NCBI GenBank assembly: GCA_021793595.1
Contig: JAJYSL010000010.1
Location: 1 to 53,578, forward strand
Reading direction: 5' to 3'
DNA: 53,578 bases
Origin: Acidobacteriota bacterium
Lineage (GTDB): Bacteria > Acidobacteriota > Terriglobia > Terriglobales > Acidobacteriaceae
Part shown: positions 43,280-51,639 of the stretch, in pieces
Numbering within the stretch: position 1 is the stretch's first letter
Layout of the letters: each line of letters opens with the position of its first letter
Notes under the pieces: generated by a model
Databases searched by the model: none
The model's input: only the letters and a program-made list of their open reading frames with translations
What the model was told of the DNA's origin: nothing
Program-made: the position numbers and the translations under genes

Positions 43280-43746
43280 TTTGTACCTCCTGAGCTGATG
43301 GCCGGGCTGTGCGGTTTGTGGCAGGTTTCACAGGGAAGACCATTGGAGTGATCCAAGGCTGCGACCTGCGGAAAACCCTTTGGTCTTGCGGCGCTCACCG
43401 CGTGGCAGCGCACACATAAGACGGCGGTGTCCAATTTGGCAGGTTGCACAGAAGGATCGTCGGCGTGCTTGCCCAGCGGCCCATGACAGGCTTCGCAATT
43501 TACCCGCGCGTGCATGCCGCTTTGCTTCACCTGTTGCACGTCAGTGTGGCAGGTCTCACATGCCTGGTGCCCGGCGAAGTGGATCGGACGGGCGGCAATT
43601 TCCGTGATCGCGTTTCCGCGATAATGTCCATATTCTCCGAAGCTTTTCGGCACAAAGTAGCCGCGTATGCCTAGAAACGTCAATGTGCCGACTGCATACA
43701 ACGCGGCCAATCGAAAAAGATGTCCTGAATCCTTGAATACGCTCAT
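43276..43746 (-). CDS. membrane-anchored tetraheme cytochrome c
   Basis: A 156-residue protein from ATG 43746. Residues 11-29 form an uncleaved anchor (FRLAALYAVGTLTFLGIRGYF). Four CxxCH heme sites follow at 63-67 (CETCH), 84-88 (CEACH), 111-115 (CVRCH) and 139-143 (CETCH), plus extra His that can serve as sixth ligands. It is the first gene of the cyt c/ferredoxin/NrfD set. Comparable modules are NrfBCD, DsrJOP and the first subunits of alternative complex III. The 250 bases upstream, to thiM, hold no gene. Confidence 0.9.
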   Translation of the reverse strand: MSVFKDSGHLFRLAALYAVGTLTFLGIRGYFVPKSFGEYGHYRGNAITEIAARPIHFAGHQACETCHTDVQQVKQSGMHARVNCEACHGPLGKHADDPSVQPAKLDTAVLCVRCHAVSAARPKGFPQVAALDHSNGLPCETCHKPHSPAISSGGTK

Positions 43747-43995
43747 ACAACCAGGTTCCTTCCGCGCGATCGCAAAGGCGGTTTCGCAATATGTCTTGAG
43801 ATATCAATATTTCGGAATCGATCGGTGGTTGTATGTGCGCCACATCACCTTCGTCAGTGCACTGCATGGATCGCACGGGTCGAAGAAGCGCGAGGGAGCC
43901 GTTTGACGTAACTCGCTTGGGCTTGAAAGTGTCGCGGCCTTTTGGGACAAGCACAGGGCGATCTGCCCATTGATACAGTTAAACGGAGGGCGTAT

Positions 43996-44817
43996 ATGAA
44001 CGACGCAACACAAGCGGCATGCGAGGTGATTGCGCGGGTGCGGAGTCAGCGGCCGTTGATACACCACATCACAAATTTTGTGGTCATGAACTCGACCGCG
44101 AACATTACGTTGTGCATGGGCGCTCTTCCCGTAATGGCGCACGCGCCACAGGAAGTGGAGGAAATGGTCAGCGCTGCTGGCGCCCTGGTGCTGAATTTGG
44201 GAACGTTATGGCCGGAGCAGGTGGAGGCGATGCTGCTGGCCGGGCAACGTGCAAATGAGCGCGGCATTCCGATCGTTCTGGATCCAGTTGGGGCGGGCGC
44301 GACTCGCCTGCGAACCGAAAGCGCCCACCGTTTGTTGAAGGAACTATCGATCGCGATTGTTCGCGGCAACCTGGCGGAGATTGCCGCGTTAGCGGGGATG
44401 GATGCCAAGATTCGCGGGGTTGAATCTGTGGGATCGACGGGCGATGCAGCCCTGGCAGCTTCGCAATTTGCAAAGAAGTTCGGATGTGTCGCTGCGGTGA
44501 CCGGACCCATCGATGTGGTGACGGATGGTGTGCGATTCCTGCGGGTTGCGAATGGGCATCCGATGATGGCCACAGTCACGGGTACGGGATGCATGGCAAC
44601 TTCTGTTGTGGCTGCATGTGCCGCGGTCGAAAAAGATGCTGTCATCGGGACTGCTGCGGCTCTGGCCGGCTATGGGCTGGCGGGCGAGTTCGCTGCGGAA
44701 AAAGCGCAGGGCCCGGGAACGTTTCAGGTACATCTGTTCGATGCTGTTGCATCGCTGACGGGAGAGGTACTCCGCGCTGGAACGCGAATCGAAGAGTCTG
44801 GCCCCGAACAGTTTTAA
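43996..44817 (+). CDS. thiM: hydroxyethylthiazole kinase
   Basis: A 273-residue ribokinase-like enzyme from ATG 43996, with ACGGAGGG upstream. It phosphorylates 4-methyl-5-(2-hydroxyethyl)thiazole in thiamine salvage. Family motifs: PLIHHITNFVVMNSTANITL, GALPVMAHAPQEVEEM, LDPVGAGATRLR, RGNLAEIAALAG, and TVTGTGCMATSVVAA with the catalytic cysteine in GTGC. No TPP riboswitch consensus was seen in the leader, and thiE/thiD are not adjacent. Confidence 0.95.
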   Translation: MNDATQAACEVIARVRSQRPLIHHITNFVVMNSTANITLCMGALPVMAHAPQEVEEMVSAAGALVLNLGTLWPEQVEAMLLAGQRANERGIPIVLDPVGAGATRLRTESAHRLLKELSIAIVRGNLAEIAALAGMDAKIRGVESVGSTGDAALAASQFAKKFGCVAAVTGPIDVVTDGVRFLRVANGHPMMATVTGTGCMATSVVAACAAVEKDAVIGTAAALAGYGLAGEFAAEKAQGPGTFQVHLFDAVASLTGEVLRAGTRIEESGPEQF

Positions 44818-44864
44818 TGGATGCGACGGTCTGAACCGCGGCGACGAAAGAACGGGGCTGCTGC

Positions 44865-46049
44865 TCAAGTATGAGCGGGTTGTTGCCCGATGGCTCCTGA
44901 TGCCCGCGGTATCAGTTTAAAGAGAGTGGCGTTGATCAGGATGGTGATCAGTGACCCGGCCAAAGTGGCGTTGTACACTTCCGATGTAATGAGGTGGGAG
45001 TGTAAGGACACCTGTGCAAGAATGAATGAAAATTCACCAATTTGCGTCAGGCCAATTCCAACTCGCCAAGCGGTTTCTCGGCTGTAGCGGAACGCTCGTA
45101 CCACTGCAAACCAAACCACAAATTTACCCACCAGAATTAGCCCTACCATCACAGCGAAAATCCGCCAACCGGACAACCAGCTCGTTGGATCGATCAGCAT
45201 GCCGATGGTGACAAAGAAAAGGGCCACGAAGACATCTCGAATGGGAAGCGTCTGAGCGGCCAGCTTGTGGGTGTAGGGAGAACTGCCCAGCAACATGCCG
45301 CCCACGAATGCGCCCAGGGCCAGGGATAGGCCGACTGCTTCCGTGATGGCGGCGACGACGAGGCAAATCGACAGAGCCAGCAGCAGAGATATCTCGTCAT
45401 TACAGGTTTTTTGAATGTAGGAGAGGAGGCGCGGAACGAGCTTCCAACCGAGCACAACAACAGGAATCAGAAGAAGAAGCGCTTTACCTATTTTCAGGAA
45501 GACGTGAAGAAAGTCAGCGCTGTTGGACGAACCAAGGCTGGGAAGCACGACGGTCAGAATCACAACGGCAAGATCTTCCACCAGCGATAGCGTGACCATG
45601 ACGCGACCGGACTCCGAACCGAGTTCGCCGCGATCCATCAGCAGGCGCATCAGGACCATAGTACTGGCGACCGAAACGATACAACCCACCGCGATACTCT
45701 GGAGAATGGGCCAGCCAAGCAGCTTTCCGGCGCCGATCCCGAGACCAACCAGGAGAGAAATGCCGATGGGAGCGCCGATTAGCGCGACCCACTTAACTCG
45801 CAGTAATTCCGGGATGGAAAACTCGATACCCACGGAGAACATCAGTAGGATGACTCCCACTTCCGCCATGACTTGAAACGTGTGCACGTCATGAACGTGC
45901 GGACCAGGAGTGAGCGGGCTGAGGACGAGACCGGCGAGGACGTAGCCGAGAATCAGGGGTTGGCGGAGACGCCAGCACAAGAAGCCAAAAAACAGCGCCG
46001 CCGTTAGAACCATCGCGACGTCACGGAATATAGACACAGGTTCGGTCAC
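44865..46049 (-). CDS. KefB/CPA2-type cation:proton antiporter
   Basis: A 394-residue inner membrane protein with 11-13 helices starting at GTG 46049 (GGAG eight bases upstream). CPA2 features: RQPLILGYVLAGLVLSPL, AEVGVILLMFSVGIEFSI, SVASTMVLMRLLMDRGEL, LSLVEDLAVVIL and GLSLALGAFVGGMLLGSS. It exchanges K+ or Na+ for protons. The C-terminal RCK/TrkA-N regulatory domain present in KefB and KefC is absent, so it ends right after the membrane part. Convergent with thiM. Confidence 0.9.
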   Translation of the reverse strand: MTEPVSIFRDVAMVLTAALFFGFLCWRLRQPLILGYVLAGLVLSPLTPGPHVHDVHTFQVMAEVGVILLMFSVGIEFSIPELLRVKWVALIGAPIGISLLVGLGIGAGKLLGWPILQSIAVGCIVSVASTMVLMRLLMDRGELGSESGRVMVTLSLVEDLAVVILTVVLPSLGSSNSADFLHVFLKIGKALLLLIPVVVLGWKLVPRLLSYIQKTCNDEISLLLALSICLVVAAITEAVGLSLALGAFVGGMLLGSSPYTHKLAAQTLPIRDVFVALFFVTIGMLIDPTSWLSGWRIFAVMVGLILVGKFVVWFAVVRAFRYSRETAWRVGIGLTQIGEFSFILAQVSLHSHLITSEVYNATLAGSLITILINATLFKLIPRASGAIGQQPAHT

Positions 46050-46443
46050 AGAACGACTCCCATCCAGTGTGGTGCGTTAGGAGAAATCGATCGGGTATTG
46101 CAGCAGAATCCGCTGAACAGTAACAGCAGTTGTGTTGCGAAGAGTCATCTATCTGGATTCCGCGCATAAGTTTGGGTCGATTGCGCAGGTGTGAGCTTAT
46201 CTTCGGAGGGTACTGGTTGGACGCGGGCAAGCGCAATAGAAAATAGTATGCATTGCGATCGTTTCGGTGGATACTCACGTGGACACCGGCGAGAGATGCC
46301 GCTGGGAAGGCAAGGAAAACTGCGCAATCTTCACTGGCTCAGGTGCAAGACCGCTGTTAATGTTCCAGGACGAGTGCAACGGTGGGAATGTCCGCGTCCT
46401 TCATCCGCATCCAAAATCAAGATCACTGGAAAAGGGTTCATGA

Positions 46444-46623
46444 AAAAGATGCGTTCTGGAGACACCGCGCATTGAGTTGCGTCTCCCTACCGGCCGTGGA
46501 CCGGTTGCGCCGGGGTTACGCTTCAGCGACGACACTATTGTGCTGGTATGGAAGTTGCAGCCGAATGAGCTTATGGCTGTTGCCCGTCATGGCGAAGTCC
46601 TGCACGATGCGACGCGAGAATAA
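46444..46623 (+). other. open-frame fragment in the 46050-46722 spacer
   Basis: This 670-base spacer has no convincing complete gene. One open stretch of 59 codons, from just after a TGA at 46441 to TAA at 46621, reads protein-like (IELRLPTGRGPVAPGLRF, TIVLVWKLQPNELMAVARH), but has no good start other than TTG 46477. It may be the tail of a decayed gene. The rest of the spacer shows only short frames on both strands, all without ribosome binding sites. Confidence 0.3.
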
Positions 46624-46722
46624 GAGGAAAGTCATGAATCAGTTTCGAAGGTTCTTGGCTTATTCTTAGTTTGAGGGGACAATCGCCCCGATGCACCGAA
46701 GAGTCACATTGGGGGCTTGCGG

Positions 46723-47886
46723 ATGGATCGACGAGATTTCGTCAAGACTGCGGGGTTGGGAACCGCGGCGCTGTTGCTTAACTCAGGTGTTGGCAGAGGC
46801 CAGGCAAATCCGGGCCGACCAGCGACGCCTCCGATTGAGGTCCACGGAGTTCCTCACAGTAAGCCGTCGCCACTGGGAATCCCAGGCTTGTTCCCCGGGC
46901 GCGTGGTAGAAGCTTTCCACCCGGATTCCATTTCAGGCAACCGTGTTTCCCAGCCGATCATTGGCCGCATGTTGAGTGAGGGGATGAAGGAGCTCACTGG
47001 CGAAAGTTCGCCGGCGGCGGCGTGGCAAAGGTTTATTGAGCCCCACGACGTGGTGGGAATCAAGATCAACCCCTCGGGGGCTCCGGTTTGCTATTCCTCC
47101 CCCGAGATCGTGCGCGAGATCGTCGCGGCGCTGCGTTCGATTGGCGTTCCCGCCCAGAACATCGTGGTGTTTGACCGCTACGCCTACGAGATCGAAATGG
47201 GTTCATACCAGGCTCTCATACCTGCAGAGACTCGATTGGTGGGCATTGAATGCGGTGCCTTCGATGCCTCGCGTTACGATTTTGATGTGTATTGCGACGT
47301 GGATTTCTTCGGCGAGTCGGAAACGCGGTCCTTTCTCGCGAAGATCGTCACCCAAGAACTGACCAAGATTATTAACATTCCGACAATGAAGGATCACTCG
47401 GCCGCCGGAGTGACGGGTTGCCTGAAGAACCTCGGCTACGGGTGCTTCAACAATGTGGCGCGCACTCACCAGGCACCTTATACGTTTACCGATCCCTTCA
47501 TTGGTTATCTTTGCTCCACCGAGCCTTTGCGCTCCAAGGCGGTGTTGAACATCATGGACGGAATGCGCGAAGTTTGGCACGGGGGCCCACTCACTTCGAA
47601 TTGGGATTTCGTCTATGAAGCGAAGACCCTTTTCATTGGTACCGACCCAGTGGCGATGGATACGGTCGAGTTGCAGGCCATCGAAAAGAAGAGGCGTGAC
47701 GAAGGGGCGATTTCGGTCTGGGACAATGATCCCAAGACTTTGACTACGAACAGCGGCGAGTTCTACCGTGATCCCGATAAGAACCTGTTCTTTCGCCAGC
47801 CGGGACACATCGCCGCGGCCGGCAAACTGGGATTGGGCATCTCCGACCTGAAACATATCGACCATCGCCAACTGCGACTCACTTGA
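46723..47886 (+). CDS. DUF362-family protein with Tat leader
   Basis: A 387-residue protein from ATG 46723 (the TTG 46717 adds only two residues). A twin-arginine leader opens it (MDRRDFVKTAGLGTAALLL). The body matches DUF362: DVVGIKINPSGAPVCYSSPE, IGVPAQNIVVFDRY, LTKIINIPTMKDHSAAGVTG, CLKNLGYGCFNN and LFIGTDPVAMDTVELQAIE. The biochemistry of DUF362 is not settled. It overlaps or nearly touches the propeller gene that follows, so the group is one operon. No iron-sulfur motif is visible in this copy. Confidence 0.85.
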   Translation: MDRRDFVKTAGLGTAALLLNSGVGRGQANPGRPATPPIEVHGVPHSKPSPLGIPGLFPGRVVEAFHPDSISGNRVSQPIIGRMLSEGMKELTGESSPAAAWQRFIEPHDVVGIKINPSGAPVCYSSPEIVREIVAALRSIGVPAQNIVVFDRYAYEIEMGSYQALIPAETRLVGIECGAFDASRYDFDVYCDVDFFGESETRSFLAKIVTQELTKIINIPTMKDHSAAGVTGCLKNLGYGCFNNVARTHQAPYTFTDPFIGYLCSTEPLRSKAVLNIMDGMREVWHGGPLTSNWDFVYEAKTLFIGTDPVAMDTVELQAIEKKRRDEGAISVWDNDPKTLTTNSGEFYRDPDKNLFFRQPGHIAAAGKLGLGISDLKHIDHRQLRLT

Positions 47887-47894
47887 ACCCCACG

Positions 47895-48941
47895 ATGGAC
47901 AATCCAGTAAACACAGATCGGGATTGGGTAACCCTGCTAAAGGAAAACTCCCGCATGGGAGGATCGCGCGAGGAATCATGGCGAGTGCCCAAAGGCGTGC
48001 GATGGCAGTTTCGCGTCGGCAGGGCTATTCTTTCAGCGCCTGTGCTGCGCGACAAGCTTTTGTACGTGGCGGAGATTCATGGCGCTGTGTATGCCCTGGA
48101 TGCTGACACCGGGCGCCCCAGGTGGACCCGCCAGTTCCACAACTGGATTCACTCCACCCCCTCGATTTCCGGCAACAGTCTCCTTTTTGGCTGTGACGGC
48201 GGGAAAATATATAGCTTAGCCCGGGACACGGGCAAAACGATTTGGGAGAGCGCCACGCGGGGAGAAGTGTGGAGCTCACCCGTTGTCCGCGATGAAACCG
48301 TCTTCTTCGGTAGCGCCGACGGCCGTTTCTACGCGGTGGAAGACAAGACCGGAAAGCCGCGTTGGACACGAAATATCGGAGGACGGATCTCTGCCTCCGC
48401 CTATGCTGCGGAGAAGCATGTTTATTTCGGTTGTGGCGACGGGAAAGTCTACGCGCTGGATGCCTCGTCCGGAAGAATTGAGTGGAGCACACCGACCGGA
48501 GACGGCATCGATTCCACGCCGGCTGTGGTGGGCGATCTGGTTCTGGTGGGCTCGGAGGACTTCTTCTTCTATGCGCTCGATGCCGGCACTGGAGCCGTGC
48601 GTTGGAAATTCGAGACGAAGCTCGGAATCTCCTCGTCTCCCGCTGCCTCTAAAGATGTCGTCTTCTTTGGCAGCAAAGACAAAAATATTTATGCATTGGA
48701 CATTCGAACCGGCAAACTGAAATGGAAGACTTTCGCCGGCAGTGCGATCACATCGCCCCCCGTGATCAGCGAACCCGTGGTCGCCGTGAATGCTCAGGGC
48801 CCCGTTCTGTGTCTCGCTACCGCTTCAGGCCAGGTGCTGTGGAAGGCTGGATTGGGCGGTGGTCTTCAGTCTGCTCCAGTCCTGGCCGGTGGCCGCGTTT
48901 ACCTGGCCAGCGAAAATGGTATGGTCTATGCGCTGGAGTAG
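47895..48941 (+). CDS. PQQ-type beta-propeller repeat protein
   Basis: A 348-residue protein from ATG 47895 (a TTG at 47883 would overlap the previous stop). At least seven repeats of the propeller motif are readable, for example GAVYALDADTGRPRWTRQF, GKIYSLARDTGKTIWES, GRFYAVEDKTGKPRWTR, GKVYALDASSGRIEWST, FFYALDAGTGAVRWKFE and KNIYALDIRTGKLKWKT. No signal peptide is evident, which is unusual because most relatives (BamB, PQQ dehydrogenases) work in the periplasm. No dehydrogenase active site was seen, so a scaffolding role is likely. Operonic with the DUF362 and ApbE genes. Confidence 0.85.
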   Translation: MDNPVNTDRDWVTLLKENSRMGGSREESWRVPKGVRWQFRVGRAILSAPVLRDKLLYVAEIHGAVYALDADTGRPRWTRQFHNWIHSTPSISGNSLLFGCDGGKIYSLARDTGKTIWESATRGEVWSSPVVRDETVFFGSADGRFYAVEDKTGKPRWTRNIGGRISASAYAAEKHVYFGCGDGKVYALDASSGRIEWSTPTGDGIDSTPAVVGDLVLVGSEDFFFYALDAGTGAVRWKFETKLGISSSPAASKDVVFFGSKDKNIYALDIRTGKLKWKTFAGSAITSPPVISEPVVAVNAQGPVLCLATASGQVLWKAGLGGGLQSAPVLAGGRVYLASENGMVYALE

Positions 48942-49983
48942 CCGTGTCCGAGGAGGACCGCCTCAACGTCCCGACTTGACTGCACCACTTCTTTCGCCAG
49001 ACCTGTCTTTAGACCAGGCGCCGGTTTTCAGAAAACACTTCGCCATGGGCACGGTTTTTGAAATCGTCACGTACGGAACCAATCCCGCACAAGCGTCCCA
49101 GGCGATGGATCAAGCTTTTCAGGAGATGGATCGCCTGGAACAGGTGATGAGCATTTACAAACCTGCGAGCGAACTGAGCCAATTGAACCGCACAGCGCAT
49201 CTCCAGGCGCAAACGGTTACGCCGGATTTGTACCGGGTGATCCAGGAATCGTTGCACTATTCCGAGCTCTCCGAAGGTGCATTCGACGTCACGGCTGGGC
49301 TGCTCGTTGAGCGGTGGAAAGCTGCGGGTCGCGGCGAGCAGGTTCCTAGTCCGGACGAGGAAGAAAGGCTCCGATGCGGGGTGGATTACCGCCAGGTTGA
49401 ATTGATTCCTCCCAGTCGGATTCGCTTCCACTCTTCGCGCCTGGCAATCGATCTGGGGGCGATTGGCAAGGGGTACGCTGTAGATCGGGCGGCCGCCGTG
49501 CTGCGCTCTTGTGGCATCGAATGTGCACTGATCAATTCGGGAGGGAGTACGTTTTACTCAATGGGCTGCCCTCCTGGGCGATCGGGATGGTTGGTGCACC
49601 TATGCGACCCCTCCGCGCAGGTTGATCCTCACGTCCTGTTGCATGAAAACAGCGTTTCAACATCGCAGCAGACGCCACCCAGCTTGCTGGGGATGCCCTC
49701 CTTCGGACACATTATCGATCCCCTCTTGGGTGCGCCATCGAAATCGGCTACCGCCGCGAGTGTCGTGGCAGAATCTGCAACAGCTTCTGACGCTCTTTCC
49801 ACCGCGTTGCTGCTCATGGGCCCCGCGAAAGGACTGGATCTGGTGAAAAGATTACCGAATGTGGCTGCCATCTGGATTTCACCGGAAGGTTTAACTCAGA
49901 CTGCGAGCAGTGGCCCGGAAATTATGACGACAAACCTGGCGCGGATGAGCCCTCGAAAAGCCGGGACACGAAATTTTGGCTAG
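48928..49983 (+). CDS. apbE: ApbE-family FAD:protein FMN transferase
   Basis: The start is uncertain: ATG 48928 overlaps the propeller gene by 14 bases; TTG 48976 and ATG 49045 are alternatives, none with a well-placed ribosome binding site. The family core is complete: FRKHFAMGTVFEIVTYG, EMDRLEQVMSIYKPASELSQLN, FDVTAGLLVERW, AIDLGAIGKGYAVDRAA, INSGGSTF, HIIDPLLGAP and TASDALSTALLLMG, the last carrying the Mg-binding Asp. ApbE attaches FMN covalently to a Thr or Ser of exported electron-transfer proteins. No signal peptide or lipobox is readable with the present start. No FMN-acceptor domain was found in the window. Confidence 0.88.
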   Translation: MRWSSRVRGGPPQRPDLTAPLLSPDLSLDQAPVFRKHFAMGTVFEIVTYGTNPAQASQAMDQAFQEMDRLEQVMSIYKPASELSQLNRTAHLQAQTVTPDLYRVIQESLHYSELSEGAFDVTAGLLVERWKAAGRGEQVPSPDEEERLRCGVDYRQVELIPPSRIRFHSSRLAIDLGAIGKGYAVDRAAAVLRSCGIECALINSGGSTFYSMGCPPGRSGWLVHLCDPSAQVDPHVLLHENSVSTSQQTPPSLLGMPSFGHIIDPLLGAPSKSATAASVVAESATASDALSTALLLMGPAKGLDLVKRLPNVAAIWISPEGLTQTASSGPEIMTTNLARMSPRKAGTRNFG

Positions 49984-49997
49984 CTCGGAGTGAATTC

Positions 49998-51494
49998 ATG
50001 GATCGACGTCGATTCGTAAAAAGCGCGAGTTGGGGAACAGCGGGATTGTTGCTCAGTTCTGTCGCCTCAAGGGGACAGGACGATGTAACACGGCCGGATC
50101 CACCGGCAATTCCCCAGGCCGCCTGGGGCAGAGTGTGGATTCGCTGGACCGAGCCAGTGCTGCCCGCAAGAACTCTGCTCGCATATGGGCTGGCACTTCC
50201 CTGGGATGCTGCCCCGACCATGGCGGAAAGCGCCCGAAAGCAGGGCTATCGCGTTTACGCCACGGTGCCTCTTGGTCAGGCATCGGCGGCGGCGAACAGC
50301 AGTCGCGCCATCGGAATTTCAGGGATCATTCTGGAAGCAGGTGATTCAGATCACGAAGAGGCAGAGAAAACCGCCAGAAGCCTTCGGCTGGCGCACCCGA
50401 GCCTCGCCGTTCTTTCTCCTGATCCCAGAGCCAAGCAGCCGTCAATGATGGGAAGCACGGTGATTAACCATCAGGGCATTCTGCAGGTATCGAGCCCCAC
50501 GGAGCAGCCGTGGATTAATTCCAACCTAGCCCTGGTGGGGTATGACCGCGCCTTCCATCCCAGCCAAACTCCCTTGTTCGATTTCCAGTGGGAGCTTCCC
50601 GATGCGTTGCAGCAACAGCTAGGCCCCAGCGCGGAGGACTATTCGCTCGCCGTGGCCGAAGCTGGCGCTCTTCATTCCGACTTAATCCTGAATTTGCACC
50701 CCAGCTTCGAAAAATCTCTGGTGAGCGGAAGCGACGAAGGGTGGGCCGTTTGGGAACGCGTAGCGGAGTATGTAGAGTTTTACCTCAAGGAGGGCCAACG
50801 GCCCGTCGCATTTCCAGCCACCGTGGGCGTGGTGACGGACAACTATGACGCCTCGTATGAAACCACGAACTTGATGGCGCGGCACAACATTCTCTTCCGC
50901 GTGCTCCCCCCGACCCAGCTGACACACCAGTCCCTCCAGGGTTTGGACCTCATTGTCATATTCGTCAAGCCGGATCAGGCTGCAATCCGACAAATGACAG
51001 AGTTTGTGAACGGTGGCGGAGTAGCGATTCTGGTGAATTTACCTAGCCCTTTCTCCGGGTACTCGAGTGGGACCCGCCGAGTTAGCGGAGATTCGGTGAT
51101 GTATACGATGGGCCAGGGCAAAGTGATCGAACTCGCCCAAGGCGTTGCCGATCCAGAAACATTTTCCAGAGATGTTCGCCGGCTCCTGGGTGAAGATAAA
51201 CTGCCCATCTCTCTCTGGAATGCGTCGACCAGCATCGCGATCCCTTACAAGCTCCCCAGTACCTCCACCGCTACCATAGAACTGGTGAATTACTCTGCGG
51301 AACCTATGCCAGTGCAGGTACGCATTCAAGGCTCTTACTCGGTGGTTCGATATGAAACGCCGGAGCGCGGCTGCTGCGAGATCCTCACGCCAACCCATCA
51401 AGACGGATTCACACAATTTGATGTACCCTCACTGAAAATCGGAGGACGCGTCCATCTTGGCGCAATGGCCGACCCTCAAAGAAAGAGGTCGTAA
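49998..51494 (+). CDS. Tat-exported protein of unknown function (GH-like architecture)
   Basis: A 498-residue protein from ATG 49998, 14 bases after apbE. The leader MDRRRFVKSASWGTAGLLLS is closely similar to that of the DUF362 protein in the same operon. The middle (about 60-265) alternates helices and strands as in a TIM barrel (ISGIILEAGDSDHEEAEK); about 268-350 resembles a flavodoxin- or amidotransferase-like domain (VGVVTDNYDASYETTNLMAR, LDLIVIFVKPDQAAIRQMTE, FVNGGGVAILVNLPSP); the last 90 residues are a beta domain (TATIELVNYSAEPMPVQVRI). This three-part layout recalls GH42-like proteins, but no catalytic pair could be named. Confidence 0.75.
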   Translation: MDRRRFVKSASWGTAGLLLSSVASRGQDDVTRPDPPAIPQAAWGRVWIRWTEPVLPARTLLAYGLALPWDAAPTMAESARKQGYRVYATVPLGQASAAANSSRAIGISGIILEAGDSDHEEAEKTARSLRLAHPSLAVLSPDPRAKQPSMMGSTVINHQGILQVSSPTEQPWINSNLALVGYDRAFHPSQTPLFDFQWELPDALQQQLGPSAEDYSLAVAEAGALHSDLILNLHPSFEKSLVSGSDEGWAVWERVAEYVEFYLKEGQRPVAFPATVGVVTDNYDASYETTNLMARHNILFRVLPPTQLTHQSLQGLDLIVIFVKPDQAAIRQMTEFVNGGGVAILVNLPSPFSGYSSGTRRVSGDSVMYTMGQGKVIELAQGVADPETFSRDVRRLLGEDKLPISLWNASTSIAIPYKLPSTSTATIELVNYSAEPMPVQVRIQGSYSVVRYETPERGCCEILTPTHQDGFTQFDVPSLKIGGRVHLGAMADPQRKRS

Positions 51495-51639
51495 CCTCTG
51501 ACGACCAAGCTCTGTACATCTCACCAGTTTGTTCGCTTGGTCAAAGACGACTTCTCGACGCAACAATTTCTGGCTTTATGCTCAATCCATTCCGGGTTTT
51601 TCAGCGATGAAATACTGCGCAATGCAGTGATTCCGCTCC

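Noticed and set aside
43747..43995. TPP riboswitch ahead of thiM
   Set aside because: I looked for the CTGAGA and ACCTGA-type conserved boxes in this leader and did not find them in a suitable arrangement.
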